Source: Saposhnikovia divaricata (lineage: Eukaryota > Streptophyta > Magnoliopsida > Apiales > Apiaceae). Taken from it: a stretch of 64,000 nucleotides of DNA. Where the stretch lies: NCBI GenBank assembly GCA_036435485.1, contig CM071599.1, positions 12,798,803-12,862,802 of the forward strand. The letters run 5' to 3'. The notes under the pieces were generated by a model. The model had not been told where the DNA came from and made no database searches. It saw only the letters and a program-made list of their open reading frames with translations. Position 1 is the stretch's first letter. The number at the start of each line of letters is the position of its first letter. This document shows positions 1-11,738 of this stretch, piece after piece. The position numbers and the translations under genes were made by a program.

Positions 1-8
1 AACTCAAA

Positions 9-2741
9 ATGAATATTCTGTTTGAGTTTTTGTTAGTACAAGTGAATAGGCTTCTTGAATATCCAGATTGGCTTCCTACAGAAAGATCTCAAATTTCTTT
101 TTATTCTCAAAAGCTGAGATACTACTCCAAAGAATTTCAAAGCCTTGCAATAAGAGATGAGGATCGTTTATCTGAGTTGGTAACTGACCCAACACTAAGT
201 ATTCTTGTTACTAGGATACTCAAGTACAAGAATGTGAGTACAAGTGCTGACTTTTATGATCCTCCGGAACTTACCCATGTTGGAAATCGACTAGCATTTC
301 AAGTGGCTTTGATATATAAAGCCAACCAAGGTTTTAAGAAGGAGGTAAATTCTTATTTAGGACGTTTTGTTAAATCTTTCAGTTTTGATGATCCTTGGGA
401 ACTTATCCTTGTTGGAGACAGACTAGAAGTGTATGGGACTACAAAAGGCATGAGCGTGAGAGAATTCGAGGTGAAAGATGAATATTTGTCCCAAGACTTC
501 CCTTCCGAGTTTGATTTAAATGAAAGCAAATTTCTAGAACAGGAGGGGGAAGTTTTCGTTGGATTCCTAGCGGAAGCAACTAATTTACTCCAACAACTTG
601 CGTCTACTACTAAGAAGCAGCTTCGAGTTATCTCCATTGTAGGTATGGCTGGACTTGGTAAGACTACATTAGCTGCAAGGCTTTATAATCATCCTTATGT
701 AGTTTCTTACTTTTATGTTCGATCGTGGATAACTTTTACTCAGACTTATCAAAAAAGGGATTTGTTGCTTGACATTTTAAGGTCTGTCGTTGAGATTACT
801 GATCAAGTTTGTAGGATGAGTGATAATATGCTAGCCCATGCCTTGTACCGTGCTTTAAAAGGTCAGAGATACCTGATTGTAGTTGATGATGTATGGAGCA
901 GTGAGGCATGGGATGATTTTAAAAGCTGCTTTCCTAATGACAACAACGGGAGCAAAATTATGCTGACAACCCGGCTCAAAGACGTTGCTTTGCAAGCACA
1001 ATCTGATGGGAGTCCACTTTGTTTGCGTTTCCTCACGGAAGAGGAAAGTTTTGATTTGTTTAGAATTAAAGCCTTTAGAGATGGAGATTTGTTAGGCAAT
1101 TTGAGTTTGGCTGGAATTGGAAAGAGTATCACAAGAAAATGTTGTGGTCTGCCCCTTGCAATTGTCGTGATTGCTGGAATACTAAAAAACAGTTTTGAGG
1201 TAGATTGGTGGGCTTCGGTTGAAGAAAGTGTAGGTTCTTACATTATAACTGATAAAAATCAATACATGGACACACTAGCATTGAGTTATAACCACCTGCC
1301 TCCACACTTGAGACATTGTTTTCTCTCTTTTGGAGCATTTCCAGAAGATCAGGACATCCCAGTACGTAAGTTGCTTTGGTTATGGGTTGCAGAGGGATTC
1401 ATACATCAGGATGGCACAAAAAAGAACTTGGAGGATGTTGCAGAGCAATACTTGAGGGGTCTTATACAGAGAAGCCTAGTTGTTGTAGGTAAAAAAGGGT
1501 CGGATGGTGCAATGAAAACATGCCGTATTCATGACCTTTTGCGCGATTTGTGCCTAAGAAAAGCCGAGGAAGAGAATTTTCCAACAAATTTTTACAAGCA
1601 CAATAAACATTCTTATTCATGTTCTCATTCTTCAACAAATCCGTCTACAAAATCCCAACTTTTGCTCAACACTAATTTCCTTACTATTATTCCATCCAAG
1701 TGTTCTTGTTATTCTTTTGAAGTATCCCAGTTATTCTTTAAGGATGTATCAATTATATGGGATACTTCTCAACTTGTTAGGGCTTTGGATTTATCCTCCA
1801 TAGAATTGTTTGTATTTCCTAGTGAATTGTTGCAACTAGTACACTTGAGGTACTTAGAACTTCGGTTTAGGTCTGGTAACCCTCCGGAATCTATATCAGA
1901 ACTTAGAGAACTCCAAACCCTTATCATGTCATCAAGGATGAAAATGGATGTTCCTATGAATATGTGGAAGATGATAAACTTGCGGCATCTGTGTATCAGA
2001 TCAGGGGAAAATCTTGTAGCTATTTCTAATGTTGAACAGGAGTACGACTTACTAGAAGATTTGCACACCATGTCACTAGTGAGCCCTGCTAGGCCATGTC
2101 AACATGTACTAGCCAGAACACGTAATCTGCAGAAGCTAGGTCTTTGTGGACCGTTGATAACAGAGAGTGGGGATTTGGGATGTCCTTATCTAGGCCTCTT
2201 AATGCACCTTGAAACACTGAAGTTGTTAAATACAACAATTCCTATGTGCAAAGCCGGAAGATTAAGCACTTCGATTATATTTCCGGAAAGTCTTAAAAAA
2301 CTTACCTTGAGAAACACTTATTTGGACTGGAAGGAAGCTTGGGTCTTTGAAATGATGCCTAACCTTGAAGTTCTAAAGTTGAAATTTCATGCCTTTGTCG
2401 GTGAAGAGTGGGAAACAAGTCCGGAGGCATTTCTTCGCCTCAAATATCTGAAACTTGATGAGCTAGATATTGTGACTTGGATAACATCTCGTAATCACTT
2501 TCCATTGCTTCAGCACTTACAGGTGTACAGATGCCCATGTCTGATGGAGATTCCGGAAGACTTTGGTAACATATGCACGCTCGAGTGGATTGAGTTAAGT
2601 GGTTGTAGTGATGCTGCAAGAAATTCTGCAAGGGATATTCAAAAAGAGCAGGAAAGCAATGGCAATGACGGACTTAAGATACTTCTCAATCCTGGACCAA
2701 CTAAACCAATGCACAGAAATGCAGGCAGGTCAGGTTACTGA
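9..2741 (+). CDS. CC-NB-ARC-LRR immune receptor, copy NLR-1
   Basis: Intracellular plant immune receptor of the CNL class; the family detects pathogen effectors and switches on defence by ADP/ATP exchange in the NB-ARC domain. One intronless frame of 910 codons holds an N-terminal helical region (about 1-190, no clear EDVID motif), P-loop GMAGLGKTT (212-220), kinase-2 LIVVDDVW (289-296), RNBS-B GSKIMLTTR (314-322), GLPLAI (380-385), RNBS-D CFLSFGAFPED (437-447), IHD in place of MHD (507-509) and irregular leucine-rich repeats from about 590 to 880. The ATG aligns with the starts of NLR-2 and NLR-3. Only 8 bases of upstream DNA are visible, so the promoter is outside the window. Motif wording resembles solanaceous R1A/R1B proteins (recalled, not searched). 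No disabling change is visible, so it is probably functional. Confidence 0.93.
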   Translation: MNILFEFLLVQVNRLLEYPDWLPTERSQISFYSQKLRYYSKEFQSLAIRDEDRLSELVTDPTLSILVTRILKYKNVSTSADFYDPPELTHVGNRLAFQVALIYKANQGFKKEVNSYLGRFVKSFSFDDPWELILVGDRLEVYGTTKGMSVREFEVKDEYLSQDFPSEFDLNESKFLEQEGEVFVGFLAEATNLLQQLASTTKKQLRVISIVGMAGLGKTTLAARLYNHPYVVSYFYVRSWITFTQTYQKRDLLLDILRSVVEITDQVCRMSDNMLAHALYRALKGQRYLIVVDDVWSSEAWDDFKSCFPNDNNGSKIMLTTRLKDVALQAQSDGSPLCLRFLTEEESFDLFRIKAFRDGDLLGNLSLAGIGKSITRKCCGLPLAIVVIAGILKNSFEVDWWASVEESVGSYIITDKNQYMDTLALSYNHLPPHLRHCFLSFGAFPEDQDIPVRKLLWLWVAEGFIHQDGTKKNLEDVAEQYLRGLIQRSLVVVGKKGSDGAMKTCRIHDLLRDLCLRKAEEENFPTNFYKHNKHSYSCSHSSTNPSTKSQLLLNTNFLTIIPSKCSCYSFEVSQLFFKDVSIIWDTSQLVRALDLSSIELFVFPSELLQLVHLRYLELRFRSGNPPESISELRELQTLIMSSRMKMDVPMNMWKMINLRHLCIRSGENLVAISNVEQEYDLLEDLHTMSLVSPARPCQHVLARTRNLQKLGLCGPLITESGDLGCPYLGLLMHLETLKLLNTTIPMCKAGRLSTSIIFPESLKKLTLRNTYLDWKEAWVFEMMPNLEVLKLKFHAFVGEEWETSPEAFLRLKYLKLDELDIVTWITSRNHFPLLQHLQVYRCPCLMEIPEDFGNICTLEWIELSGCSDAARNSARDIQKEQESNGNDGLKILLNPGPTKPMHRNAGRSGY

Positions 2742-4183
2742 ACATATTCACTGAAGGGAATGTGGCTGAGTTTTTCTTTTTTTTTAAAATACTTATGTAC
2801 GGAATTTTACACGTCTCTTGTCTTCTAGATGTTTGCGATTGTAATTTGCTCATTAAATAAACAATTGGGAAGTAAAAACTCTCATTTATGTTATTTCTTT
2901 TTAATTTTATGATGGTTAAGTGCTTTAAATTAACTTGCGATTCCATCGGAGCTCTACCTATGCTTATGTTTTTGACATGCAATGCATACATTTTCTTTAC
3001 CAGGTTCTCAGATGTGAGGCCTTTATCTTTCTGTACTTCTATACTTGCCAGATTCGATATATTTGATGGCTACATAGTGCCTGAACAAAGCTGGAAGTAT
3101 AGTTTGAATTGTTTGGTATCATATATCCATGTGTTATGCAGAGATACTAAGGCAGATCCTCTATTTTATATGAACTTCGAATATGTTGACTGCTATCATC
3201 CCTATAATCCTATATTGAGTACTTTTTCTAGGATCACAGGTCTGTATGTCCCAACTTCATGAGTCACATTCAGGTAGAGTCTTTCTTTCTCCCGAATTCC
3301 GCATCTATGTATTTTGCTCGAGACTGAGACGGATGTCCAAGTATACAAAATAAGATATATTAAGATGGGGAAGAAGACACAATAGCAGCAACGACAGGTT
3401 TTGCATCCAAAATGCAGAAAAGTAGGGACAAATGTACTAGTACAATTAGCTTTAGTAATGGGTACTAAGCTGTTTAGTGATCAGACTAGCTATCTCTATC
3501 AGACTAGCTAACAGAGATAGAACCGATGATAATGATAAAATTTTATTTACAAGTATTTCTTTTTGGAAAACTGTGAAATGGACATAAAGAAGCGATGATA
3601 AAGATAAAATTTTATTTACGAGTATTTGTTTTTGGTTACTCAATGCAGACTCCGTGGAAGTGAAATTGTATCAGAACTTCTAAGCTGGAAATGCATCGTT
3701 ATAGGGTCCCCAATAATAGGGTGCTTTCTCTTCTTTAAGAAAAATCATGTTTATGGTATTGATGCACTAACCTGATATTGAAAAATATGAAGGAACCTAT
3801 GAGCTTGTGCGTTGTTGGAATTGGCAGTAGGACAACAGGAAGGAAAAAAACAACGTAAATGAAATCGTGAATATATCAAATTTAAAAAGAACTAGGGTAA
3901 CTGAGAAATGATAAATATATTGCAATGCTTTATAATAGTTTGGCTTGCTTGTTCTATTTTATTAATCCTGATCCGAACTCGACACAGGGTTATCCCTAAT
4001 ATTGTAATTTCCTCCACCATATTGTTATTGCTAAGTTGGATGCTTATGCTTAAGAAACTTGTTAATTGTTAAGGTAGAGTACACCTACATGCCGCAGAGG
4101 ACTCTGTTTATGAACAATGGTTTTTCGGAAAAGTTATCCTTGAAGGTGGGTGTCTGATATGATCAGAACAATAAAGTGTCCAG
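2742..4183 (+). repeat. 3' flank of NLR-1, shared with NLR-3 and NLR-4
   Basis: This downstream region includes a likely polyadenylation signal AATAAA at 2856-2861. It recurs with only scattered differences at 41883-43213 (behind NLR-3) and at 44786-45190 plus 60993-61192 (behind NLR-4). The copy here has an extra imperfect duplication near 3480-3640 that the NLR-3 copy lacks. The match with the NLR-3 flank stops at 4186, where an ATTAGT microsatellite begins. The duplicated unit is therefore gene plus about 1.4 kb of flank. No gene is supported inside it. Confidence 0.85.
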
Positions 4184-4210
4184 ATTAGTATTAGTATTAG
4201 TATTAGTATG
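4184..4210. repeat. ATTAGT microsatellite
   Basis: Four copies of a 6-bp unit sit exactly at the end of the homology shared by the NLR-1 and NLR-3 flanks, so this may mark a duplication boundary. Confidence 0.8.
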
Positions 4211-5186
4211 TACAACAAGAAGATACGGCTATAAGAACACTGATAACTAACAATCATAAAGGAATTATGCAAAATCCCATGTTTTCACATATTTCAAGTA
4301 CAGTACTGCAAAAAAAATGGGTAAATGCTCAAACGAGAACTAGTTCCCATTAACGAAACAAAACAAGAACGAAAAACAGCCAATGAAGAAGAGGAATATT
4401 ACATGTATTAAGTTCCCATTTTTTTGATTCTTTCTTGCGAATAGGCCATACTTAGTCGAAAACTGAAAATTAACCACATTGCTGCTGCATTCCACATATA
4501 CACACTCTAACGAACACCACCATTCGTGTGATGAACACCGTATAATAGTAAGTTACACAATCAAGTTCCAACCAAAGTTGCTTGCCCGTTGGTCAACTTA
4601 TTTTAAGATAAATCAAACGAGTCATTGTAGCGTGTATGAGAAATATGTCCATATACCCCATCACTATCGATCTATCTACTTTCCCAGTTACTTTCAGATT
4701 TTTATTTTTAAATCATGCAACAAAACTTGGCAATATAAGATTTGATGAATGTCTGAAAAGTCACCCTACTTTTGTTATTTATTGTCAAGCAGTTGACCAA
4801 ACACAAACTAAACATTATCATTTGCAATATAGGATGATCAAGTCAATCCCGCGTAGTACCCGTGGCCTGAACTGTGTAGTAGAAATGTAGAATACCCGAA
4901 GAGTATAATAGGTAATTCAGTCAAAAGAGTACATTTTCGTCGATATACTTCAAAAACTTAATAAAAACGAAAAGAGAGATCGAATGGTCAGACGTAAACA
5001 GCCCATTCTTGATTCTCGAATGGTTGAATAGTTCAATTTTTTTCGTTACTGACGAATGTGTATATTAACCCATTGATTGTTTATGAAGTTAAAGAGCACC
5101 TATTCTTCCTCCATTACTGAAGTACATACATTCTTCTCAAAATTCAAATCTACATAAGTAGCCTTCTATCGCTCAAACAACTAAGA
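4211..5186 (+). other. Intergenic region upstream of NLR-2
   Basis: AT-rich DNA without a supported gene. The last 90 bases (about 5098-5186) resemble the leader just upstream of NLR-3 (about 38970-39060), including a shared stretch around TCAAATCTACATAAGTAG. This is the old 5' untranslated and promoter region of NLR-2. Short open frames at 4479-4890 look random. Confidence 0.6.
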
Positions 5187-5436
5187 ATGGATACTCTGTT
5201 TGATCGCATGTTAGTGGAAGTGAATAGGCTTCTTGAATATCCAAATTGGCTTCCTATAGAATGTTAAGATAAATATATGATCCTCGTAAGCCCAATTCCT
5301 AAAACCTTAAGGTTTTAGGAGAGCTAGTAACTTAACATAGTATCAGAGTTTTGGTTGTGGGAGGTCTCAATTTCGAGTCTCTCCTATCCCCAATATTCTC
5401 ATTTATTGAAATATTGAAATTGTATGCTATGGTGGG

Positions 5437-5749
5437 TGACACAATTACAAAATGAACATTGAAGCTTCAGAAATGTTGCAGAGAAAAATAAGGAAGAAGA
5501 AGAACAATCTGTGTATATTGAAGCTTAAGAAATAAGATACAGAATGAGTAGTTTATATACATGACATAAGAGCCTTCTAGAGACTATGCTATACATCAGA
5601 ATTATATCTATATTCTCAACAGAATAGGACAGACTGAGTTGTCATTTTGTAACAAACTTTAGCTGCTTTCTTGTGTAATTTGATTGGTTGACTTGCATTG
5701 ACTTATTGACTTTGACTTTGTATCTTTAAAATCTTCTATATTTGTAACA
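5437..5749 (-). repeat. 3' LTR of copia A
   Basis: Starts TGTTACAAATATAG on the minus strand and ends with TG...CA symmetry. It is six bases longer than its partner at 10249-10555. A TATATAAAC box lies near 5553-5565 on the minus strand. Confidence 0.9.
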
Positions 5750-8700
5750 TCCCCCCTCAAGTTGGAGGGTTGAAACATGTTGGAAACACCCAACTTGAAC
5801 AATAGTCTGAGGAGATGAGCAGAGGCAAGAGCCTTGGTAAAAATATCTGCTGGTTGTTCTGTAGAAGCAATGTGATGAGTAGAAATAATGCCTAACTGCA
5901 ACTTCTCTCTTACCAAATGACAGTCAATATCAATGTGTTTGGTTCTCTCATGGAACACTGGATTAGAAGCAATATAAAGTGCAGATTTACTATCACAGAA
6001 AAGATAAACTAGAGCAACATTGTAATAGCCAAAGGTCTTGAATAAATTTAGCAACCAAAGTATCTCACAACAGGTGTCAGCCATGCACCTATATTCAGCC
6101 TCAGTTGAAGATTTAGATATAGTATGTTGCTTCTTACGTTTCCAGGATATAAGTGAATCTCCAAACTTAATGCAGTAGCCAGTTAAAGAGAGTCTAGATG
6201 CAGGACAACCTGCCCAATCTAAGTCACAATAGGCTTCCAGAACTGGTTTAGAATGAGCAGACATGAGCAAACCTTGACCAGGGGAAGCTTTTATATATCT
6301 TACCACCTTAAAGGCTGCAGTTAAATGATCAACTCGAGGTTGAACAAGATACTGGGACAAAACTTGAACACTGTAAGAGATGTCAGGTCTTGTAACTGTG
6401 AGATAGAGAAGTCTACCAACAAGTCTTCTATAAACAAAAGTATCTTTGGTGGATAGAAAAGCACTATGATTAGCATTTAAGTTGTGATTTTGCTCAATGG
6501 GAACAGCAGATGGTTTAGAAGATAAAAGCCCTGTATCAACCATAATGTCAAGAGTGTATTTTCTCTGATGCAAGTAAATGCCAGCTGAAGACCTTGCTAC
6601 CTCTATACCCAAGAAATATCTCAGAGCACCAAGGTCCTTAATTTTAAATCTAGTGCTCAGAAAATCAATAGTATTTTTAATACCTTGAGAAGTAGAGCCT
6701 GTAATCAATATATCATCCACATACACCAGAATAGCCACAAACTGAGAGCTAGTATGAAAAGTGAATAAGCTGTTGTCTGCATGTGACTGAATAAAACCAT
6801 ATTCCTTGAGAGCAGCTGAAAATTTTGTAAACCAAAATCTAGGGGCCTGTTTCAGACCATAGATGGATTTTCTCAATTTACACACCAAGTTAGAAACATC
6901 TGTGATTCCATTTTGCTGTAATATTGAAGATAAAGTAGCATAGCTAGGAGGTAATCTCATAAAAACAGTCTCACTCAAATCTCCATAAAGAAAGGCATTT
7001 GTAACATCAAGTTGAGATATTTTCCATCCTTGAGCTGCTGCTATAGCAATAAACAATCTGACTGTAGTCATTTTGGCCACAGGGGCAAAGGTTTCAAAGT
7101 AGTCTAAGCCATAGGTCTGAGTAAACCCTTTTGCCACCAATCGGGCATTAAATCTTTCAATGCTGCCATCTGGAAAATACTTGACCTTGAAGAGCCACTT
7201 ACAATCCACAATATGTTTATCAAAAGGTTTAGGTACCAGTTCCCAAGTGTGATTACTCTCCAAAGCATGCAGTTCAGTTTTCATGGCCTTAAGCCAATTT
7301 GCATCAGTTGCTGCCTGTTGATAAGTAAAAGGGGTAGCAACAGATGCAGTAGCACAAAGATACTGTTGATATGCTGGTTTGAAGTTATTGTATGTCATAA
7401 AATGATGAATAGGGTAAGAAGAATTACCTGCAGGAAGCTCTGAAGAGATGCAGTGATGGGTATGAGCAGAGGGAGGTAGTCCTGTGAAGTATTTATATTT
7501 GAGAGGAATCTGTTTTTGTCTAGCAGGTTTTGATTTAGCAAGAGATATAGGCATAGTAGGCTCAGAAATTGACTCAGATTGTGATTGAGAATTTTCAGAT
7601 GTAGATTGAGATATCTCAGGAGAGTGAGAAGGAATCTCAGAAGTAGATGAGGTTGTTGGTAAGTCAGATATAGGAATAAGTATATCTGAATCATCTGGAC
7701 AAGCAGGTGTAATAGTGGGAAACATAGTATCTGGTATATCAGAAAAGGATTTAAAATCCTTAAAAGGAAATATATGTTCAAGAAAAATAACCTCCCTGGA
7801 AATATGGCATTTCCTAGTTTTTAAATCCATTACCCTGTAACCTTTCTTGTTGAAATGATATCCTAAGAAGATACATTTAATGGTTTTAGAAGCAAATTTA
7901 TCAGTAGGTGGTGTCAAATTTAGAACATGACAAAGGCAACCAAAAGTTCCAAGTCCAGAATAGGAAGGAGGTTTCTGAAAAAGAATTTCATAAGGGGTTT
8001 TAAAATTTAAAATCTTAGATGGAAGTAAATTGATAATGTGTGTAGCTGTAAGAATACAGTCTCCCCAGAATGAAAGAGGTAAATTTGCTTGGAACCTTAA
8101 GGCTCTGGCTACATTCAACAAGTGTTGGTGCTTTCTTTCTGTAATACCATTTTGCTGTGGTGTGTATGAACAACTGGTTTGATGTAAGATACCAAAGATG
8201 ACAAATAAGATTTAAGATCATGATTAAGAAACTCTGTGCCATTGTCTGTTCTGAGAATTTTTATTGTTTTATGAAATTGATTCTGAGCATAAGCAATAAA
8301 ATGATTGATTAAAGTAGAAACTTCAGATTTGGAAGTAAGAAGAAACACCCAAGTACTTATGGAAAAATCATCAACTAAAGTCAATAATTTGTTACAATTG
8401 CCATGAGTATGAGTTTTATTAGGACCCCAAACATCACAATGAACAATCTCAAAAACAGCTAAACTTCTGGACTCACTACTAGGAAATGGTTGTCTAACTT
8501 GTTTGGACATATGATAAATCTCACAATCTGATAGAGTTTTAACAGAATTATCTAAAGACAAGCTTTTGATTTGATTCATAACAAACACAGAGGAATGACC
8601 TAATCTGCAATGCCAGTTATGAAGAGAACTACTACTGCTGACAGCACACACAGTAGAAGAGACATTAGATGAATGATGTCTATACAAGCCTCCCTCTAGA

Positions 8701-9119
8701 TTACCAATCTCTGTCATCTTCTTCATTACTAGGTCCTGCAGAAAACATTTTGAGCCAGAAAATAAAACAACACAATTGTTATGATTGACAAGTTGAGGAA
8801 TAGAGAGTAGGTTACACTGAAAATTAGGAACAACCAGAACATTTTGAAGAGTAATAGCAGCTGACAACTAAATTGTGCCAACATGATTAACTGTAACAAC
8901 ATGACCATTAGGTAAGTGTAAATCTGATGTGATAGGTGTAGGATCTTGTACAAGGTGTAAGTAAGGTGTAATATGATGTGTGGCTCCAGAATCAAGAATC
9001 CAAATATTAGCAACACTATTAAATTGTACCTGACTAGCAAATATCACAGAATTTATACCTGCCACAGGGTTATTTATCCAAGGTGCACAGCCTGCAACAT
9101 CTGGATAAGTTGTTGACAC
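5659..9119 (-). pseudogene. Copia A pol (protease, integrase, reverse transcriptase, RNase H)
   Basis: Order on the minus strand is the copia order: protease motif WILDSGATHHIT near 9000, GAG-pre-integrase with LHNWHCRLGH near 8610, integrase core with CDVWGP and LRTDNGTEF, reverse transcriptase with YVDDILITG near 6710, then RNase H ending near 5700. A TAG stop at 8868-8870 interrupts the frame between protease and integrase. A frameshift near 8170-8190 separates integrase halves. From 8121 to 5659 the frame is open for 820 codons without an ATG at its head. Its tail overlaps the 3' LTR. It would not make a complete polyprotein. Confidence 0.9.
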
Positions 9120-10217
9120 TGATTTTCAGAGAGATCATTAGAAGTACCTTGAACATTATTCTGAGAAGATGAAGGTCTCAAAGCATCTGCAGGTGTAACT
9201 GTTGCAGCAAACTTCTTGTTACCAGAGTTATTAGACCTGATTCTAGGTTTTGGTTGACCATACAACCTGTGCCATTCAGGATAGCCATGAAGTGCAAAAC
9301 ACTTATCTCTCATATGACCAGACAGCTTACAGTAATCACACAGCACTGATTTATCCACACCTTTTTTTATCCTCTTTCCTAGAACCAGTAGCCTTATCCT
9401 CATATCCAGAGTTACCAGTCCCAAACTTAACATTCATAGCAGTCATCTCAGTACCAAATGAGGATGCACTATCTCTCTGATTTTCCTCTTGAAGTAGTAA
9501 GGCATAAGCCTGAGCTAAGTCTGGTAAAGGATTCATGAGTAAAACTTGACCACTAACAGCAGTAAATGAGTCATTTAATCCCATCAGAAATTGACTAAAC
9601 TTGATTTGTTTCTCATATTGATCCAATTTAACAGCACAATCACAAGTGCAAGTATTAGCAGTACAAATACACTTAGGAATAGGTGCCATATTCTCCAGTT
9701 CATCTATCAATCCTCGAAACTGAGTGAAATACACAGTAATAGATCGAGTACCTTGACTAAGTGATGCAAGTTCCTTACGCAAATGAAATAATCGTGGCAT
9801 ATTACATTGTGAATATCTACTAGCTAAATCATCCCAGATCTGTTTTGCACTTGACATATAGACTATACTCTTACGAATTTAAGAGGAAACAGAGTTTTAG
9901 ATCCAGGATATTACCAAATCATTACTTCGCATCCATAGAGACAGCTGTGGTAAAGAAGCATCAGGTTTGGCTTGCGATCCATCAATAAATCCTAATTTCA
10001 GCTTTGTAGAGAGAACAATCTTCACCGATCTGCTCCAATGATGATAGTTTTTGTTTGTTAAAACTTCACTTACCAGTGACAAGCCTGGTTGATCAGAATT
10101 ACTCAGAAAATATGGGTGATTAATGTAAATAACAGTAGTTGTGGCCATGAAATTTGTAGATGTGGTCATGATTATAGTGTGCGGAAGATTAGAGGCTACA
10201 GCAGCATATGAGCGCAT
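9074..10217 (-). pseudogene. Copia A gag
   Basis: The frame begins at an ATG at 10217 and carries the copia gag opening (residues such as NHPYFLSNSDQPG and NYHHWSRSVK). Two TAA stops in frame near 9897 and 9875 split it. After a frameshift in a poly-A run near 9360 comes a zinc knuckle of form CX2CX4HX4C (CDYCKLSGHMRDKC), typical of nucleocapsid. Another frameshift near 9100 leads into protease. It is broken and non-functional. Confidence 0.85.
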
Positions 10218-10248
10218 CGATATAGATCAATTCGAGGCTCTGATACCA

Positions 10249-10555
10249 TGACAAAATTACAAAATGAACATTGAAGCTTCAGAAATGTTGCAGAGAAAAA
10301 TAAGGAAGAAGAAGAACAATCTGTGTATATTGAAGCTTAAGAAACAAGATACTGAATAAGTAGTTTATATACATGACATTAGAGCCTTCTAGAGACTATG
10401 CTATACATCAGAATTATATCTATATTCTCAACAGAATAGGACAGACTGAGCTGTCATTTTGTAACAAACTTTAGTTGCTTTCTTGTGTAATTTGATTGGT
10501 TGATTTGCATTGACTTATTGACTTTGTATCTTTAAAATCTTCTATATTTGTAATA
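10249..10555 (-). repeat. 5' LTR of copia A
   Basis: Partner of 5437-5749. The expected outer terminal CA reads TA here, a single change. The primer-binding site lies at about 10235-10248 on the inner side. Confidence 0.9.
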
Positions 10556-11272
10556 GTGGGCCCAAAAAGGGACGAGATCCCCACCTAGTATTGAAAATCG
10601 ACGACCGAACACTAGGGCCAAAAAGGCACGAACAACCTAGTGATCCACTATTTGACCCAAATGGACCTTCGAGTGAGGGGGATGTTAAGATAAATATATG
10701 ATCCTAGTAAGCCCAATTCTTAACTTCTTAAGGTTTTTGGAGAGCTGGTAACTTAACACAGAAAGATCTCAAATTTCTTTCTATTCTCAACATCTAAGAT
10801 ACTTTTTGAAAGCATTTCAAGTACTTACAATAAGAGATGAGGATTATCTGTCCGAGTTGGTAACTGACCCAACACTAAATATTCTTGTTACTAAGATATT
10901 TAAGCATAAGAGTGTGAGTACAAGTGCTGAATTTTTTATTAATGATCCTCCAAAACTTTCCCATGTTGGAAATCAACTAGCATTTGAAGTGGCTTTGATA
11001 TATAAAGCAACCAACCAAGGTTTTAGGAAGGAGGTAAATTTTTATTTAGGACATTTTGTTAAATCTTTCAAATTTGATGATTCTTAGGAACTTATCCTTG
11101 TTGGAGACAGACTAGTAGTGTCGAGTCTTGAAGCTTGCATGGAGTCTTGAAGCTTGCATGAGCTCGAATGATCCCAGTGAAGTATTTGTTGGATTCCAAG
11201 TGGAGGCAACTAATTAACTCCAACAACTTGCATCTATTACTAAGAAGCATCTTCAATTTATCTCCGTTGTAG

Positions 11273-11667
11273 TACCAAAATACCAAATTTGATATATAAT
11301 TATATAAGGTTTATTTACTTAAATTTCTTTAACTTCACCTCATATTCTTTATAACTAGTAACTACATGATTAAATAGCATCTAAATAGTATAGTACAAAA
11401 TTGGCAGCTCCCTTCCGGTACATGATCAGCGGTAAATAATATGTTAAGCCAACCCTCAAAAGAAAAAATTGTTAAAGCCAAAAGACACCATTTGGAATGG
11501 CTGAAGCGTTCAATTTTTTTTAGGGATATTTACAAAAATATATATGTTTTTAACTTTCTTTTACGTTTTTATTATCATTAACTTCCTCTTTCAATTCTAC
11601 AATATTACTTTTACAAATATACTACCAACTTTGTTTTTAACTTTTTAATTTTTTGACCATTTTTTTG

Positions 11668-11675
<8 letters not shown>
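11273..11675. other. AT-rich spacer after NLR-2
   Basis: No gene, LTR or clear terminal repeat is visible. The sequence is AT-rich and leads into an AT dinucleotide tract. Confidence 0.5.

Positions 11676-11735
<60 letters not shown>
11676..11735. repeat. AT dinucleotide microsatellite
   Basis: About 30 AT units. Further AT tracts at 11910-11920, 26871-26919, 27298-27304 and 38358-38369 lie at the joints between the elements that follow, so this tract appears to be the original landing site of the transposon block. Confidence 0.9.

Positions 11736-11738
<3 letters not shown>

Larger units (their letters stand above)
5437..10555 (-). mobile_element. Ty1/copia retrotransposon A, degenerate
   Basis: A complete but decayed copia element inserted in the TRIM. 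LTRs are 5437-5749 and 10249-10555, with a perfect 5-bp target duplication GTGGG at 5432-5436 and 10556-10560. On the minus strand the primer site TGGTATCAGAGCCTC directly follows the 5' LTR, and a polypurine tract CTTGAGGGGGGA precedes the 3' LTR. By eye the LTRs differ by about 9 substitutions and one 6-bp indel in 307 bp, so this is the oldest datable LTR insertion here. Gag and pol carry several stops and frameshifts. Confidence 0.93.
5262..10758 (+). mobile_element. TRIM-like miniature LTR retrotransposon, split by a copia element
   Basis: Two 76-bp direct repeats (5262-5337 and 10683-10758) each start TGTTAAG and end CTTAACA. A degenerate initiator-Met primer site, TAGTATCAGAG, directly follows the left one, and a purine tract GAGTGAGGGGGA precedes the right one. 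Flanks TAGAA (5257-5261) and CAGAA (10759-10763) are a 5-bp target duplication with one mismatch; NLR-1 reads CAGAA at the same place. Without the nested copia element the whole unit is only about 375 bp and has no coding capacity, which fits the TRIM class. It landed in codon 25 of NLR-2. Confidence 0.85.
5187..11272 (+). pseudogene. NLR-2: interrupted and truncated NLR copy
   Basis: Remains of a third CNL gene. The first 25 codons (5187-5261, from the conserved ATG) match NLR-1 and NLR-3. Homology resumes at 10764 after a 5.5-kb nested insertion and runs through the N-terminal region, for example LSELVTDPTLNILVTK. A stop codon lies near 11085, an 18-bp tandem duplication near 11120-11155, and another stop near 11213. 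Homology ends at 11272, just before the codons of the P-loop. No NB-ARC or LRR follows. The copy is dead. The gap in homology is explained by the TRIM-like element and the copia element inside it. Confidence 0.88.

Noticed and set aside
2888..3262. A 124-codon open frame in the NLR-1 flank, present at equal length in the NLR-3 flank (42022-42396).
   Set aside because: The two flanks are a recent duplication, so shared openness is not evidence of selection. The product is low in recognisable features.
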